A stretch of DNA of 64,000 nt from Antitrichia curtipendula. Its lineage: Eukaryota; Streptophyta; Bryopsida; Hypnales; Leucodontaceae. How positions within the stretch are numbered: the first letter of the stretch is position 1; each line of letters begins with the position of its first letter. The notes under the pieces are model-generated. The model saw only the letters and a program-made list of their open reading frames with translations. It was not told where the DNA came from and made no database searches. Shown piece by piece: positions 1 through 13,953 of the stretch. The stretch is from NCBI GenBank assembly GCA_951230915.1, contig OX579638.1, positions 33,394,322 to 33,458,321 of the forward strand. Direction: 5' to 3'. The position numbers were made by a program, and so were the translations under genes.

Positions 1-559
1 AATTGTTGCTGCATGTTTTGGTTTATACTGCATGTTTGGATTCTCGCTACATGTTGGATTTTTGGTGCAAATTTGGGTTTCTTAGCATTGTCCCAATTAT
101 ACATCGCTTCTAGCTGCAAATTAGGGTTTTGTTTGATGGATCACAATTACTTTTTAGTCTACCTTTCTTCCTTTAGTAGCGCAATATATCCAAAATTGAT
201 TTATCATCGGAGGCTGTAGGTAGAGCAAAGATGATGGGTGAAGGCAATGTTGTCTGGAAAGGGAAGATAAAGCTTAAAGGCTTGATGATGAAGAAAAATA
301 CAATATCATGGACGTAGCCTATGTATATAGAGCACTCTCAGTTGTTTCCAATGTTAGAAAATTAGTAGCGCTCGTGTATTAAAGAGTTTGCGGAGAAATA
401 TGGCTTGGCGTATTTGGGCAGAGGATTGAAGTCTTTGAATGAAGAGGTAGATTACATGGAGGAGGAGATGGTGGCATTCTATAGTCCAACAGTTCGAAAG
501 AGCAACTACCTCTACATGAACTGTATAGACAAAGCAATCCTTGCACACATAGAGTTTTG
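1..559. other. No gene recognised
   Basis: AT-rich sequence with only short open frames (for example a 60-codon frame at 405-587) that show no motif and no splice context. I see nothing I can support. Confidence 0.4.
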
Positions 560-1320
560 TGGATGGTCTTCTACTAGAAGAAGATGATGTTGTCCTTCAA
601 GCAAATCTTGAAGGGTTTTGCCCAAGTTGTTTTTGTGAAATGAGGAAGAACAAGAAGATTAATTGGACATCTTAAAGAGAGTGGACTAACAGCAAGCAAT
701 TTCACAAGCACATGACAACAAAACAAAGTGGTCAAGCGGGTGACGAGCATTTCGACAACGATGGAGAGTAGATCGATAGGGATTTTTTTAAGGAGGGAGT
801 ATTTGGTCAATTGCAGATTCTGCAAAAGCAAGGTAGTAGTGTGCAGAGGTGCAACGACAACCTACAATGTGCCACCGCAACAACTCTTGTAGTAGTTGAC
901 AAGGTGTGGAAGCAATAGCAATTGTTTGTGTCTGATTTGGTCAGATCATGTAAAGAATCTTTGTCGTTGAAGAAAACCAAGAAAGACTAGTATATGGTCA
1001 GACAAATGAGGGCACATAATCAATTCGAAGACCGAAACACCTAACTTGCAAAGGCAAAGTTGGATAGCCTCAGTCAAGATTTGGAAGATGAAAGAAAAAA
1101 AGTAGGTGATGATAGTGCAAAAGATGTCCAGGTAAAGATTGCCACATTACAAAAGAAGATTGATAATCAGACCACCGTAGTTGAGTTTTTTCATGGTTTA
1201 GTTGATGAGGGTTAGTCCAACTTTGAAACTGTGTCCTCACTAGATCTAGGATTCAGTCTCAAAGTGGAGGCTTTAGAAGATGGTCATAAGATTGTGGAGA
1301 GACTTGAATCCGCAGTGTAG
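560..1320 (+). pseudogene. Decayed coiled-coil protein gene remnant
   Basis: Not recognised as a named family. One frame reads as protein between 1045 and 1317, with a strongly charged heptad-like stretch (SLSQDLEDERKKVGDD and following residues) typical of a coiled coil. It is broken by TAA at 1042-1044, TAG at 1213-1215 and TAG at 1318-1320. Upstream, 600-830 also reads as protein in pieces but in other frames. What is seen is residual coding character with stops. That it was once a coiled-coil gene or a transposon ORF is inference. Confidence 0.35.
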
Positions 1321-2607
1321 ATGTGTGTGTCTTGAATTGAATCTAGCTTTGAAGTTTTTTGTTAAGCTCAACTACAACCTTCTATGGATTTGATTGTCTC
1401 TTATTCATATGGTAGTAGCTTTGAAGAAACTTGTGCTTTTTGTGCACAAGGTTTTGAGCTTATCTGGGCTGCTTGTTTTTCAATATGCAAACACCTTTAT
1501 CGTGATTGGTGCTTTCATTTCCATTTTGAGATAAACAACAAATGCGCCATAGAGTAGTATATTGTCAAGATGCATGATAATTGGTGTGATGCAGTCGGAC
1601 TCAAATTGTCCGAAAATATAAGGCTATCAAACAATGAAGTGTGCAGAGGTTTGGAATTTTTTCACTAAAAGCAAATTGGCTCTATTATGAATGTGGATTG
1701 AGGAGAGTGTTGACTCTATATTTCACTATTTTGTGATTGTAAAGCAATTACCAATGGCCTTTAGAAGTGTCTTTATGTCAGGAGGTTTGTGCTCATTTTA
1801 CACTCAATATTTTAACTATAGGGTTTGGAGTTGTTTGTAAGCATTGAGTGCTAAGCTATATCCATTCGTTCCTTCAATGTGCTAACAATGTATATGCCAC
1901 ATGGTTTAGGCTTCACGTCTGGTATTTTTGTGCTTCAAAAACCTACTTATATAGTTTGTGAGCATTTGATAAGTTAACATCCTTTGGTGTTCTGCTTTAG
2001 TACTTACAAATTGTGCTTAAATATTCTAACGTTTTGTTTGAATCCGATTTAAGATTATACATTTTGTTTGAATACTCTGATGTTTTCCTTTACTATGGTT
2101 TAGGGTGTTGTTGAATAATTGGTGAATTCAAGATGATGGCACGCATCTATTGAATGCATTGAAACAAAGTTGTTTGCGGTGGGATCAAAGTTTTGTTGAT
2201 TGCCCTCGACCACTGCAAAATACTTTTGAAGTTATAGTAATTAGAAGGTCTATTTAAGTAGTATTTTTGATGGGATGTAGGAGACTAGGTGTAGCACGGA
2301 GTACTTCCAATGCGCTTGCAAAGAATCAAAGTTGTATAGGCTGCCATTTTCCATTTTTAAGTACTTTTGAAGTGCATGTAGTTCAATTCTAGCCTCAAGT
2401 AGTTGTGAGGAGTACTTCTTAGTGTTTCTTGTGTCCTAGAGTACTTACGTTTGCTCTTATAGTTAATCAAAGTTCTCATAAGTGGGATTGAAGTTGTGTA
2501 GGTTGGGCTTACTTTTGTTCTTGCAGTGAATGAAAGTTCTCGTGAGTGGGATTGAAATTGTCCAAGCTGGGTTTAGGGTATTTTAGGATAAGTTAAGGAA
2601 TGTTCTA
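1321..2607. other. Intergenic, nothing recognised
   Basis: AT-rich sequence. It contains a loosely repeated phrase around 2455-2560 (agttctc[ag]tgagtgggattgaa-like, twice, about 70 bp apart), but no ORF, no RNA gene and no clear element end before the inverted repeat that starts at 2608. Confidence 0.4.
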
Positions 2608-3790
2608 GAATACCGTACTCGGAGGTCACCTTCGGCACATGTTTGCCGAATAATTAATTAAAGTCTAAAAAGCACTTAGGCACTTTAAAATATAACTCTT
2701 TAAAATTTCGGCATTAAAATAAATAATATTGTAATTTCCGGCAACCACCTTTTACAAATTCAAAAGTCACATTTGATGTGAGTGAATGAAGTTGTATAGA
2801 CAATGTCTTTATATAAATGAGGTGGTAGAAGGTGGAACAATCCATGTGGGATATGTAAATTAAGATTAGTAGAAGCTCAACTGCTCATATCTAGTTAAGT
2901 CAAAAGCAAAAATTGTGTTTAATTTCAAAATTCAGACCTCATTTTGACATAGAAGAATAATTTTTCTATAAAACTTTAAACTGAGAAAAGTTGTTAAATC
3001 AACCCTAATTTCATTTCCAAAAATCCATTTGAGATTTTGATTCTCCAGTAAAAAGTTATGGACAAAATTCAGAGAGGGGGGTAGGAGAGAAATTTTCTTT
3101 GACATTTTCAAACATCTTCTCTGAATTTTGTCCATAACTTTTTACTGGAGTCTTAAAATCTCAAATGGATTTTTTGAAATGAAATTAGGCTTAAGTTACC
3201 AACTTTTCTTAGTTCAAAGTTTTTTGAAAAAAGTTATTCTACTATGCCAAAACGAGGTTTAAAGTTCTACATTAACCCTTAAACGACGGGCTCATAACCG
3301 TGGAAATCATATGTTTTGACACTGTGGGAATTGTTGGATTAAAATAATGCAAAAGCACTCATTGGAAGTCCAACTACTGTAGATGATCTTCCCTTTTCCC
3401 ACAAAATTTGGAAGATTAATATTTGCACTTTTGTCCTACACAGCAGATTCTCTTGTCATTCATCGGCCGCAAAACGTCTGCCTCGACGTTTAAGGGTTAA
3501 ACACAACTCCTGCGTTTTGACAATGAGTGTTCAGCTTTTCTTCAAATTGTCCCATATCCTTTGAGGATTCATGATGGACAATGAACTTCTCTATAAAAAT
3601 GACCTCTCTATCCATCACTTAGTGGACATGTATTGGCATGTAGATGTCTTGGAACATTTTCTAGTATTTCGGCTCTTTTAACAATGATTTTTCCTTGGAT
3701 TCGGCAAGGTAACTTGTTAGTTTTCAAAATTATTTGGCTTAAATTTTTTTAATTATTTTCCGCCGAAGGTGACCTTTGGCTACGGTACTC
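2608..3790. mobile_element. Foldback (hairpin) element A, with nested MITE
   Basis: The ends are imperfect inverted repeats: GAATACCGTACTCGGAGG at the left and, on the opposite strand at the right, GAGTACCGTAGCCAAAGG. Both are followed by TCACCTTCGGC and flanked by TA (2606-2607 and 3791-3792). The interior is a long hairpin: about 2935-3090 pairs with about 3110-3262, around a core that reads AAAAAGTTATGGACAAAATT on one arm and its complement on the other. No ORF is seen, so it is non-autonomous. A related copy lies at 21,958-22,868. The superfamily is uncertain. A 221-bp TTAA-flanked element is inserted at 3276-3496. Confidence 0.6.
3276..3496. mobile_element. piggyBac-type MITE (TTAA target site)
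   Basis: 221 bp bounded by TTAA at 3272-3275 and 3497-3500. The terminal inverted repeats share the perfect 10-mer CCCTTAAACG. No coding capacity. The related foldback copy B has the matching empty site around 22,550 (ttctac...cacacaattcc, against ttctacattaa[element]ttaaacacaactcc here), which shows that this is an insertion. TTAA duplication plus CCC-starting ends is the hallmark of piggyBac-type elements, although Kolobok and some Sola elements also use TTAA. Confidence 0.75.
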
Positions 3791-4099
3791 TAAAAGTTAG
3801 AGTCCACCACGTAGTACTTACGTGTTGATGATAACCGAAGTTGTCTAGAATGTGCTTGTAGTATTGAAGACTACTCTCACAGATGTCAAGGCTAGGTTCA
3901 ATAGTGTCTTTCAGTAATGTAGAATACCCTTCATAGCCACAGAATACTTACGTATATTCTTACAATGAACACAAGTTTTCTAAGGTGCCATCAAAAATTT
4001 GAAGGCTTGGAACAAAGCAGGGTTTTAACGTCTAATAGATATTTGACGTTGTATGTCAAGTTGTCAAGTTGTCGAGTATGGACAACCTAGGCGTCTTGT

Positions 4100-7000
4100 A
4101 AGGATTTTTAATTTTTAATTTTTTTATCCCTCGGAAAAAGATTTTGTCCTACATGGATGACCCTCAAGAGTGTCGTGGCCAACATCATCATGGGTGATTG
4201 TGGGTGGGCGCGCATGCGATTCTAAAGTGGGCAACTACGGGTCTAACATTAAGGGCAACCACAGATGTAGGGACGAGTGCGGGTCCCAAATTCAAGGCGA
4301 CTTTGGTCTTGGGGCGACCCAAGACCCTCAAGACCCTTTCGTCTAGGGGCCAAATTTAGAATTGTCAAAAAATGCTCAAAACTGCCATTTTTTGTACAAA
4401 AAACAAAAGAAATTCAGATGGTATTTTATTTCATATGTAACCATATGATCTTGCAATACAATAGTATAAGAATGAGTGAAAAAAATTTCAAACAATTTGA
4501 CTACATAGATTACAAGGTAAATGCATTCAAAGTGAAGGAATCATGTTTTTTGGCACAATTGCAAACTAGTTTAAGAGAATATGAATCTTCTTAACTAGAA
4601 AAACTTGCACTATAGATCTTGTTTTAAAATTTTCATCATTAAAAATTGAGTTGAAATAATATAAATAATAAAAGCTTAGAAAATAATGCAGTTCTCATTC
4701 TGTAAAATCAATTCTTAATTAGAAGAGGGTACATTATAGAGGGAAAAACTAAAGCATTAATAGCTATAAGATGGAATTAAAATCCACTAATTATAATAGT
4801 GAGATTAATCTAACAATCCGTTTTCATTATGTGGAATGATATTGTTTTGAATTTTTTTTTAAATTAAGCCCAATAATGAATCTTGTATCTAATTTCTTCA
4901 AAAGAAAACTACAATTGCCCACAAAACAAGATGCTCCATAACCTTCACATTAGATATTCAAATGAAATGAATCAAATCATTCCATGTAGACAAGAACAAA
5001 AATCTGTGAGAATTTTTTTTATAATTTTAAAGTAAATTTTTGTGGATTGTTTTTTGCCCACCAAGTACTTCAATTTTAAACTTCTTAGGGAATAACTCTT
5101 ATTCTTGGGCACCAATTAAAACAAAAATTACATTCCCCAAAAATCAATAAGTTATTTTATCTCATAAGAGAGTTTCAAAAAGATTTATTCAAAATTAATA
5201 TTTTATTAAACCTCAACAAAATCTACTTTGCCCTCTCCAAAGACAATGACAATTTAGGGGTTAACAACTTAACATCTTATCGATGTATTATTTGCCAAGT
5301 AGATTTTTAAGTACAATTTAATAATGAATGAGGATTGGGGTAAGAATTTTCCCATTTGATTTTCTTTATTCTCTAAGATTCATCATTCCTATATAATATT
5401 TCCACCAACTTGATATAAAACTTAGAAATCATCGGCAAGGGATTTAAATTAGAATTTTTTCTTTTGATTTGTACAATACCAAAGAATCATCTTATTGGTG
5501 TTTTGTTTATCAAATGGATAATAAAGTACAAAATAATGAATGCAGATTTGCTTACAAATTTTTCTATTTGAATTTTTCCATTACTTAGAATTCACAATCA
5601 AATTATAAGCAAGCATATACTAATATATTTCCTTCCGTAAAAAATGTGACTTCTAAATGGAAGCCGAGGTCTTGCAAATACGAATATGAGAATCAACAAA
5701 TTCAATGACAACATTTATAGTGGAATTTGGACCCTACAATAATCAATATAAACAAACCAAATTCTAGCACAACTTTCATATTCAACAAATGAGATTAGTC
5801 ATGCAAATATTCACTGTAATATCCATCAAGATTCATTTATTCAACTCACCTACCTTTAGCGGTATATTAATATGCTCTAAAAATTTGGTTAACTTTAATT
5901 CACTATAATAAACCTTTGTTCCGGGGCAACCTCGAGTCCAAAACAAAGTCATTGCCTTCTATTTCTCCAAAAAATAAATATCTGTGATTTGGGGCAATCG
6001 CGGGTGGGAGAGTGCTTGTCTTAGGCAACCTCTTGTGTGGGGCTACCTCTTGTCCAGGGTTGCTTCTTGTCTAGGGCGACCTTGAGTCCAAAAGGGAGCC
6101 ATTGACTTTTTTTTCTCTAAAAATTTTATTTTTATTTATTGTGCAACTTCTTGTTTGCGATGACTAAATGTTAGAACCTCTTATCTAGGGAAATCTTGGA
6201 TAGAAAAAGGAGCCATCACCTTTCTTTTTTCCAATAAAACTGTGTTTTGATTTTAGGGGCAACTTGTGTTTTTAGGCATTTTTGAGTGATCCCTTTTGAG
6301 GAAAAATTCCAATGTTTGTTAGAAGGGCAAAGTGCTACTATTTTATTTATCTTCTTGGGTGGCATTGTATTTTGTAATATTTTTAGAACATGTAAGTAGC
6401 TTTTATATGGAATAGCATCTTTCTTCCATGTCCGCAGTTTTGGAGTTTTTTTCATGGATATGCATGGAGTGATCTTGATGCCATTTCTAGGAGTGTATGT
6501 TATTACAATTATAGCATTGTTTTTGGACATTCTTCCAAAAAAAATCCTTCTTTTCATTTTAATGTGTATGTTGATTGGACTCAAACCCACTTATTGAAAA
6601 TACTTCAAGTAGAGGAAGCAAAACAAATTAGCCTCATCCAAATGTACAAGCCAATGTTGGCATGGACCAAGGTTTATGTTGGAAGTCTCATATATAAGAC
6701 ACTAGTACTACACATTGAATTGTCTTCCATAAATATAGACAACAATTTATATAAGAATATTTCCTATTGTTTATTGCAAATCTCAATGATACATCATAAT
6801 CATGAAATATTTATCACATTATTTACAAAAATAAATAAACAATGGCTAGGGATTTATGTAAGAACTTCCCATTCAAATCTTGCAATTCTCCAAGACTGTT
6901 CCTAACCATGAATAATTTTTCCTATATATTTTATAAATAAAAAATAAATAATAGAGGTTTAAGTAAGAATATTCTCTTTTGGGGGGACAATTTTTTGCAA

Positions 7001-9120
7001 TTAGAAGGATATCTCAAACACCTACATCCTTTTGCCTTTCCACTTGGAAAATAATTTATTAAATTTTTTTGGTTTCTAGGGTCTTCATATGTCATGAAGA
7101 TTTTAGAATAAATTATTTTTAAGAAAATTAAAAAAAAATTCCTACTTATTTCCCCTCAGTTTCTTCCATTAGGATGAAGGTGCCCAAATGCCTTCACCTT
7201 TTTCCTTTTTCCTTTGAGAAAGTTTTAGAAATTCTCTAGATTCCTAAGGTCATTATAATGTGGGTGGTTCAATAGTTGCCTTTGCTCACCAAATTGTCTC
7301 GATACATAGTATAAAAATCATTAGTATGATTTGCAAGCTCCTTCTTGTAATTATGGCATTAAAAATAAACAATTTGAATGTCTAACTAATTATTTTGATG
7401 TCATTTAAGAATGAGTGAAAAAAAACACCTAAAAGAAGGATGCATTAAAAAACTATGTAGGTTCATTTTTGAGTCTCCTAAGATTCATTACAAATACCCT
7501 ACTAAAGAAAAAAAGTCAAAGAACATAAAAAATAGTTGGTCGGTAACTCTAAAGTTGTTCTATGTATATAGACTACAACATTTCAAAAAGAGCATAAAGA
7601 ACATGTAAACAAAGTATAAATATTTAGTTGAATTTGACTTATACTCTATTGAAAAATTAGCCGAGTTCATAGAACTAATGATATGGAGGAATATGACAAT
7701 GAAGTATTCAAAAGTACATCGGCAATGGGCAACCTCTTTTGAGGAAGTTAGGTGATCTCATTGAGCCAAATCTGAAGAAGCAACTGACATGTGGATACAT
7801 TGTCAACTTGCTCATGGATAAACTATAGTTGATTAAGCCCTCCAAAGCAATTTTCAGCATCAATGTTTTATTTATAGGATAAGATGTTACTAAGTTAGCA
7901 CAAATTGAAATGTTGGCCCCTGTGTTGACCACATTGCGTGCCTCCAAATTTTGAAGAGCAATATAAATATATTAATCGCTTTTTATTATGTGCCATCTCA
8001 TAAAATATTGAATATTCTAAATGCAAAGTGCCAAGGTCCATATATTGAATCTCAAATCTGAATTCTCTTGTGCAAATATTTTGTAATTTTTGTCAAACAA
8101 TTTATTCAAGTTTGTTTGCTTCTAAGCTACTATGTGAAAAAGTTCACAAAAATGAAGTTGAATTTCACCCCCTAAATGACCAAGAGTCCTCTCAAGAGAC
8201 TTGAAGAATTTCACTGCATACTTATAGTCTCAATTTTCATTGTGATTTTTAAAAATTGCTTTTGAAGATAGAAAAATATATCATCTATCTAAGAATACAT
8301 TTTTTTTCAGTAGGTGTCCGAAAGCAAAAGTTAGCCACTGGATAGCCCAATGGGTAACACAAAAAAATCACAAAAATTCAAAATTAAATTTAAAATTTTT
8401 TTCCTTCTACATGTAAAGCTTTGGGTCATTCTATTTGGACTAGTGATACAAAAGTTACAAACAATCTTGTTTTTTGAGCTATCTAAAATAACCTATAAGA
8501 TTCATTTTTGAATATAATTTTCAAAATTTTCAAAAGAAATTGTTTGATATGGTTAAGTTTGTTTGCCAAATCAATCTCATTGTTGGGACTATTGTGTTTG
8601 AATTCCATCTTAGAGCTATTACCAATTTAATTTTTCATTCAATCTTAGACCTACTTCTACTTAACATTTTCTTAAAGAATAAATATGTAGTGTCTTTTTT
8701 TGAAATTTTTTTAGACTTTCAACTCGATTTTTTGAAAATAATTTTATTTAATTCAAAGTCTGTAGTACAAAAAAATTCCACAAATGGCAGTCAAAGTCAT
8801 CTGAAATTACACGCCAGCATTCAATTTTTTTTTCTAACTTTGAATGCTAATATCTTCTAATCTATACGGTCAAACTTTATGAAATTTTTATCACATGATC
8901 TAAGACAAGTAAAGTACAATATCCTATGGTTAGATTGAAAAAAAATTGGTTTTCTTGGATGAATGCAATAGAAGTGGCGGTTTTGAAACGCAATACAAGA
9001 GGTCGCCCGACACTTGCAGTTGCCCTACATCCGCAGTTACCTTACACCCACAATCACCCTAAATTTGTCACGCAGATCCTACATGGTAGACAAGTAGGCG
9101 TAGATAAATAGAAGGTAAAT
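4100..9120. mobile_element. Candidate old element with inverted ends, interior decayed
   Basis: The left segment, about 4130-4330 (gggtgattgtgggtg, gggcaac, gatgtaggg, gggcgac phrases), reappears inverted at about 8935-9110, where the opposite strand carries gggtgattgtgggtg, gatgtagggcaac and gggcgacctcttg. Related degenerate phrases (gggcaacctc, gggcgaccttgagtcc) also occur at 5925-6200. The interior is AT-rich, with only short frames and no recognisable protein. I infer an old transposon with roughly 200-bp inverted ends. The boundaries are approximate and no target duplication was found. Confidence 0.3.
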
Positions 9121-10373
9121 TTTAGAAAAGTCAATGGATAAAGTTGACTCTATTAGATGGATGAGAACTCTACTTGATGTCTTTGACATCGTACAAGATG
9201 TCGTGTTTGTTGCATTATCATATTGTTGAGGAAGACAACCTTGATCCCTTCATGACATCTACTATTACTATTGGGATTTCTTGTGTTACTTAACTATTTG
9301 TTTGTTGTTAGTTTCATCCTTAGATTATTGCACATAATCTTTATGCTAGAACTTGCATTTTTGTATGATGAGTTATACAAGCTCTATAAAAATATACTTG
9401 TGCATATGACTTCCAATTGGTTTATTCATCATTTGTTCTTGAATGGACAAAGACAATCAAATTAAAAACTTTGAAGGAAAATTAAACTATAAAAGATGAT
9501 AAAATTAAAATATTTTAGATGGCGTTGGGTATTTATTTAAATCTACTTTTACTTCCAATTTCTTATTTAGAGAAAAAGAAATCCTTAATAAAGAAGAAAA
9601 ATAAATAGCTCAAGGTATGTTTTTCTTCTTAATAAACATTGATTTTCACTTTGTAAAAGAGAATGTGAATTGTGAGTAGAATTATTAAATATTATTTACA
9701 TTGTTGATAAAACTTGTATGCTTGAGGTCCTAGATTAGTTCCAAACAATTGAATTCAAAAGTTTCATTACAAAATACAAAACTCAGTAAATTATTATTGC
9801 CCAAATTTATATTGTTTAAAAAAAATGTGACTATTAATACAATTAAAGATGCAATACATCTTGTATTTGGACCTTAGAATTTTTTAGTTTCATTGTTGAG
9901 TACAATAATTCAAAACAATACAAGTTTAATTAATTTGTGTGAGAGTTTGAATAGTGTAGGACCTTCATATTAATTTGGATGAATTGCAATTAGAGGTTGT
10001 ATATTTAATCTAAAAAATTGGGTGCAAAATGGATAAATTTTTTATAAATCAAAATGAAGCTCAAATGACATGGACACTATTTGAGATAGTATAAAAATAG
10101 TATACGCTACTAAAAACAAATTTCATTAAAAATATTGCAAACCACAATATTAGTGCACCTCATAAATTTGCATAATTCGCAAATTAGTGCATAATAATGT
10201 TATTATTGAAGGCCGAACTATTAGAATTAATCTTGTGCACCGGTAATGCTCAAGGTTTCTTTAATGTATGCAATTGATCATAGCACTGCATCTTCGTCCC
10301 TTAAGTCATCGGATTTGAGAGACCCAGCTAGAGAAGAATTTGAAACCAAAGAAGATTCTACGAATCCGACCGA
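9121..10373. other. Intergenic, nothing recognised
   Basis: AT-rich sequence without a supportable ORF. Similarity to the second PCNA copy begins only at the TATA-like box near 10,374. Confidence 0.4.
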
Positions 10374-10454
10374 TATAAAGTTCCCGCCATCCACTGCCCA
10401 CTCACATCCAGCCCTGCCTCTGACGCCAGCCCCGTCACCATCTTTGTTCCCGCG
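10374..10454 (+). promoter_or_regulatory. PCNA copy 1 core promoter with E2F-like sites
   Basis: A TATAAAG box at 10,374-10,380 abuts TTCCCGCC (10,381-10,388). A second site, TTCCCGCG, lies at 10,447-10,454. Both resemble E2F/DP sites, which are known to drive S-phase expression of plant PCNA genes. Both sites and the TATA-like box are kept in copy 2 although the bases between them have diverged, which argues for function. Confidence 0.5.
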
Positions 10455-10948
10455 CTCTCGCCTGCTCTGCCTCCAGAAGGTTTGCTTTCCTGCTCGTTGT
10501 TTAGTTCAGTTGTCGTCGCCATTCAAGGTCTGGATTTCTTGCGACCCCCATCGCCAGGACGCTGTCTCCATCAAGCTGTCTTTCGGATTTTCCCTTCCTC
10601 CGCCGGTCCCGAGGCTCGCCAATCGGTTCCTGCAGCGTCCCCACATTACCTCCACGAACGCTGCTGCGATTCGATCGAGCTGTGTGTGCAGTCGTGGCCT
10701 TTGCTTGTGGTCCCTTCTCGTCTCCAGTTCTTCGGTACTGCTTGCGCCTTGCGGTGATGCGTTTCCGTCTTTGCTTCGTGGGTTTCGTCTCGTTCTTTGA
10801 GGTTCAGTGAGGCGGGGTTTATGCCTTTCCCAGTCAGAATCCGGGGTTTTAGGTTTTGTGCCCCCCAATAGCGTACTTTGGTCTTCGAATTGCGTGGGGG
10901 CATGAGGGTTGCTGACGCCGTGTTGTATGTTGGATGCTGCGCAGGTAG

Positions 10949-12913
<1,965 letters not shown>

Positions 12914-13184
12914 ACGTAGCGACTTTGGCGCGTGTTCTTTTACATTTCGGTTGTGACCCACTGCCAGGAAGAGCGCAGATTAGTTGTGGGAGGCCGTGTA
13001 CATGAGGTTTGACTGGTTGTTGTCTGGTTCATGAATTGTGAGGATTAGGTTGTGCACGACATGTGGGCGCCGTGCGGATGTGTTAGTAAGATGTCTATAG
13101 GAGCGGAATGACAAGGTTATGTGACCAATGTGTACGATCAGTGTCTTGACAATCGAGTGGATAATATCTAGGAGTGGCCATTTT

Positions 13185-13869
13185 GTGTGTTTCTTGGGGT
13201 CTAGCTTGTTACGAATTTTTTTAATATGAAGTCCAGGTTACGGACCACGTACCTGGAAGTCAGTTTTACTCAGTCTCTTTCTCCGCATTTTGGGGGACTG
13301 CTATGCCGTAGTCGTGATCCTGAAATATTGTGGTGGTTCGTGCGATTTTCTGATGCAGTCTGGTCAATTCATGATGTATTTTGATTCTGTATTATTATCT
13401 GCTTCAATGCGCTGAATTGTATATTGTACGAGTTTGTGGCGAAGTCTAATTATTTTGTGAATCGGACATTTCTTATCCGCACATCGGTTGCTCTAATGGT
13501 TCTTTCAGTTAGGTATTGTCTGGAGTGGTTTAGCAGTCGTGAATGGCTCATCACTGAGAAGATGCGAAGTAAACATGATGCCATGAAGGTTGACCGAACG
13601 AATGGAAGCAGCCGATCAAGCTCGGGGACCGTTGCTGAATGCCTTCATCCCTTTGCCTTAGTTCTCTGCAGGTGGCTGAATTTGGTGGCTTTGAGGGCCA
13701 TTCTGTTGCAACGAATGAAACATCCAAGTTGAATCCCATACCAGGGAAGTCGTCCTTCATTTTTCATTTCAGTGAAGGATTTGTAAATACAAGTAGGGAT
13801 CAAGGGTGGGAAGCGCCTAGATTTGTATCACCATACCCAAATCAGGAAAATTAGAGAAGGGTGTGCAAA
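13185..13869. other. 3' flank of PCNA copy 1, no gene
   Basis: Downstream of the duplicated arm. Open frames at 13,424-13,732 and 13,639-13,854 have no motif or splice context and are probably chance. Confidence 0.4.
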
Positions 13870-13953
13870 ACCACGTTACTCAGGTCGTAAAAGTCCTGGC
13901 CATTGACGCCGACGGTGAACTCGGCAAGGTGTGCCTGAGGCTTGATGAGGTTT
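13870..13953 (-). pseudogene. Thaumatin-like (PR-5) protein gene fragment
   Basis: The minus strand reads NLIKPQAHLAEFTV followed by GVNGQDFYDLSNV. This matches the conserved block of thaumatin-like proteins (…ATLAEFTL…GQDFYDVSLVDG…). The frame runs into a stop soon after, and no other part of the family (the Cys-rich segments) is visible nearby. It is therefore an isolated exon remnant. The assignment rests on one short block remembered from the family. Confidence 0.55.

Noticed and set aside
6216..6905. 124- and 113-codon frames on opposite strands
   Set aside because: AT-rich chance frames with no domain, splice sites or repeat support.
10246..10800. 184-codon plus-strand frame over the PCNA promoter and 5' UTR
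   Set aside because: It runs across the TATA-like box, is low-complexity Pro/Ser/Leu, and is not conserved in frame in copy 2.
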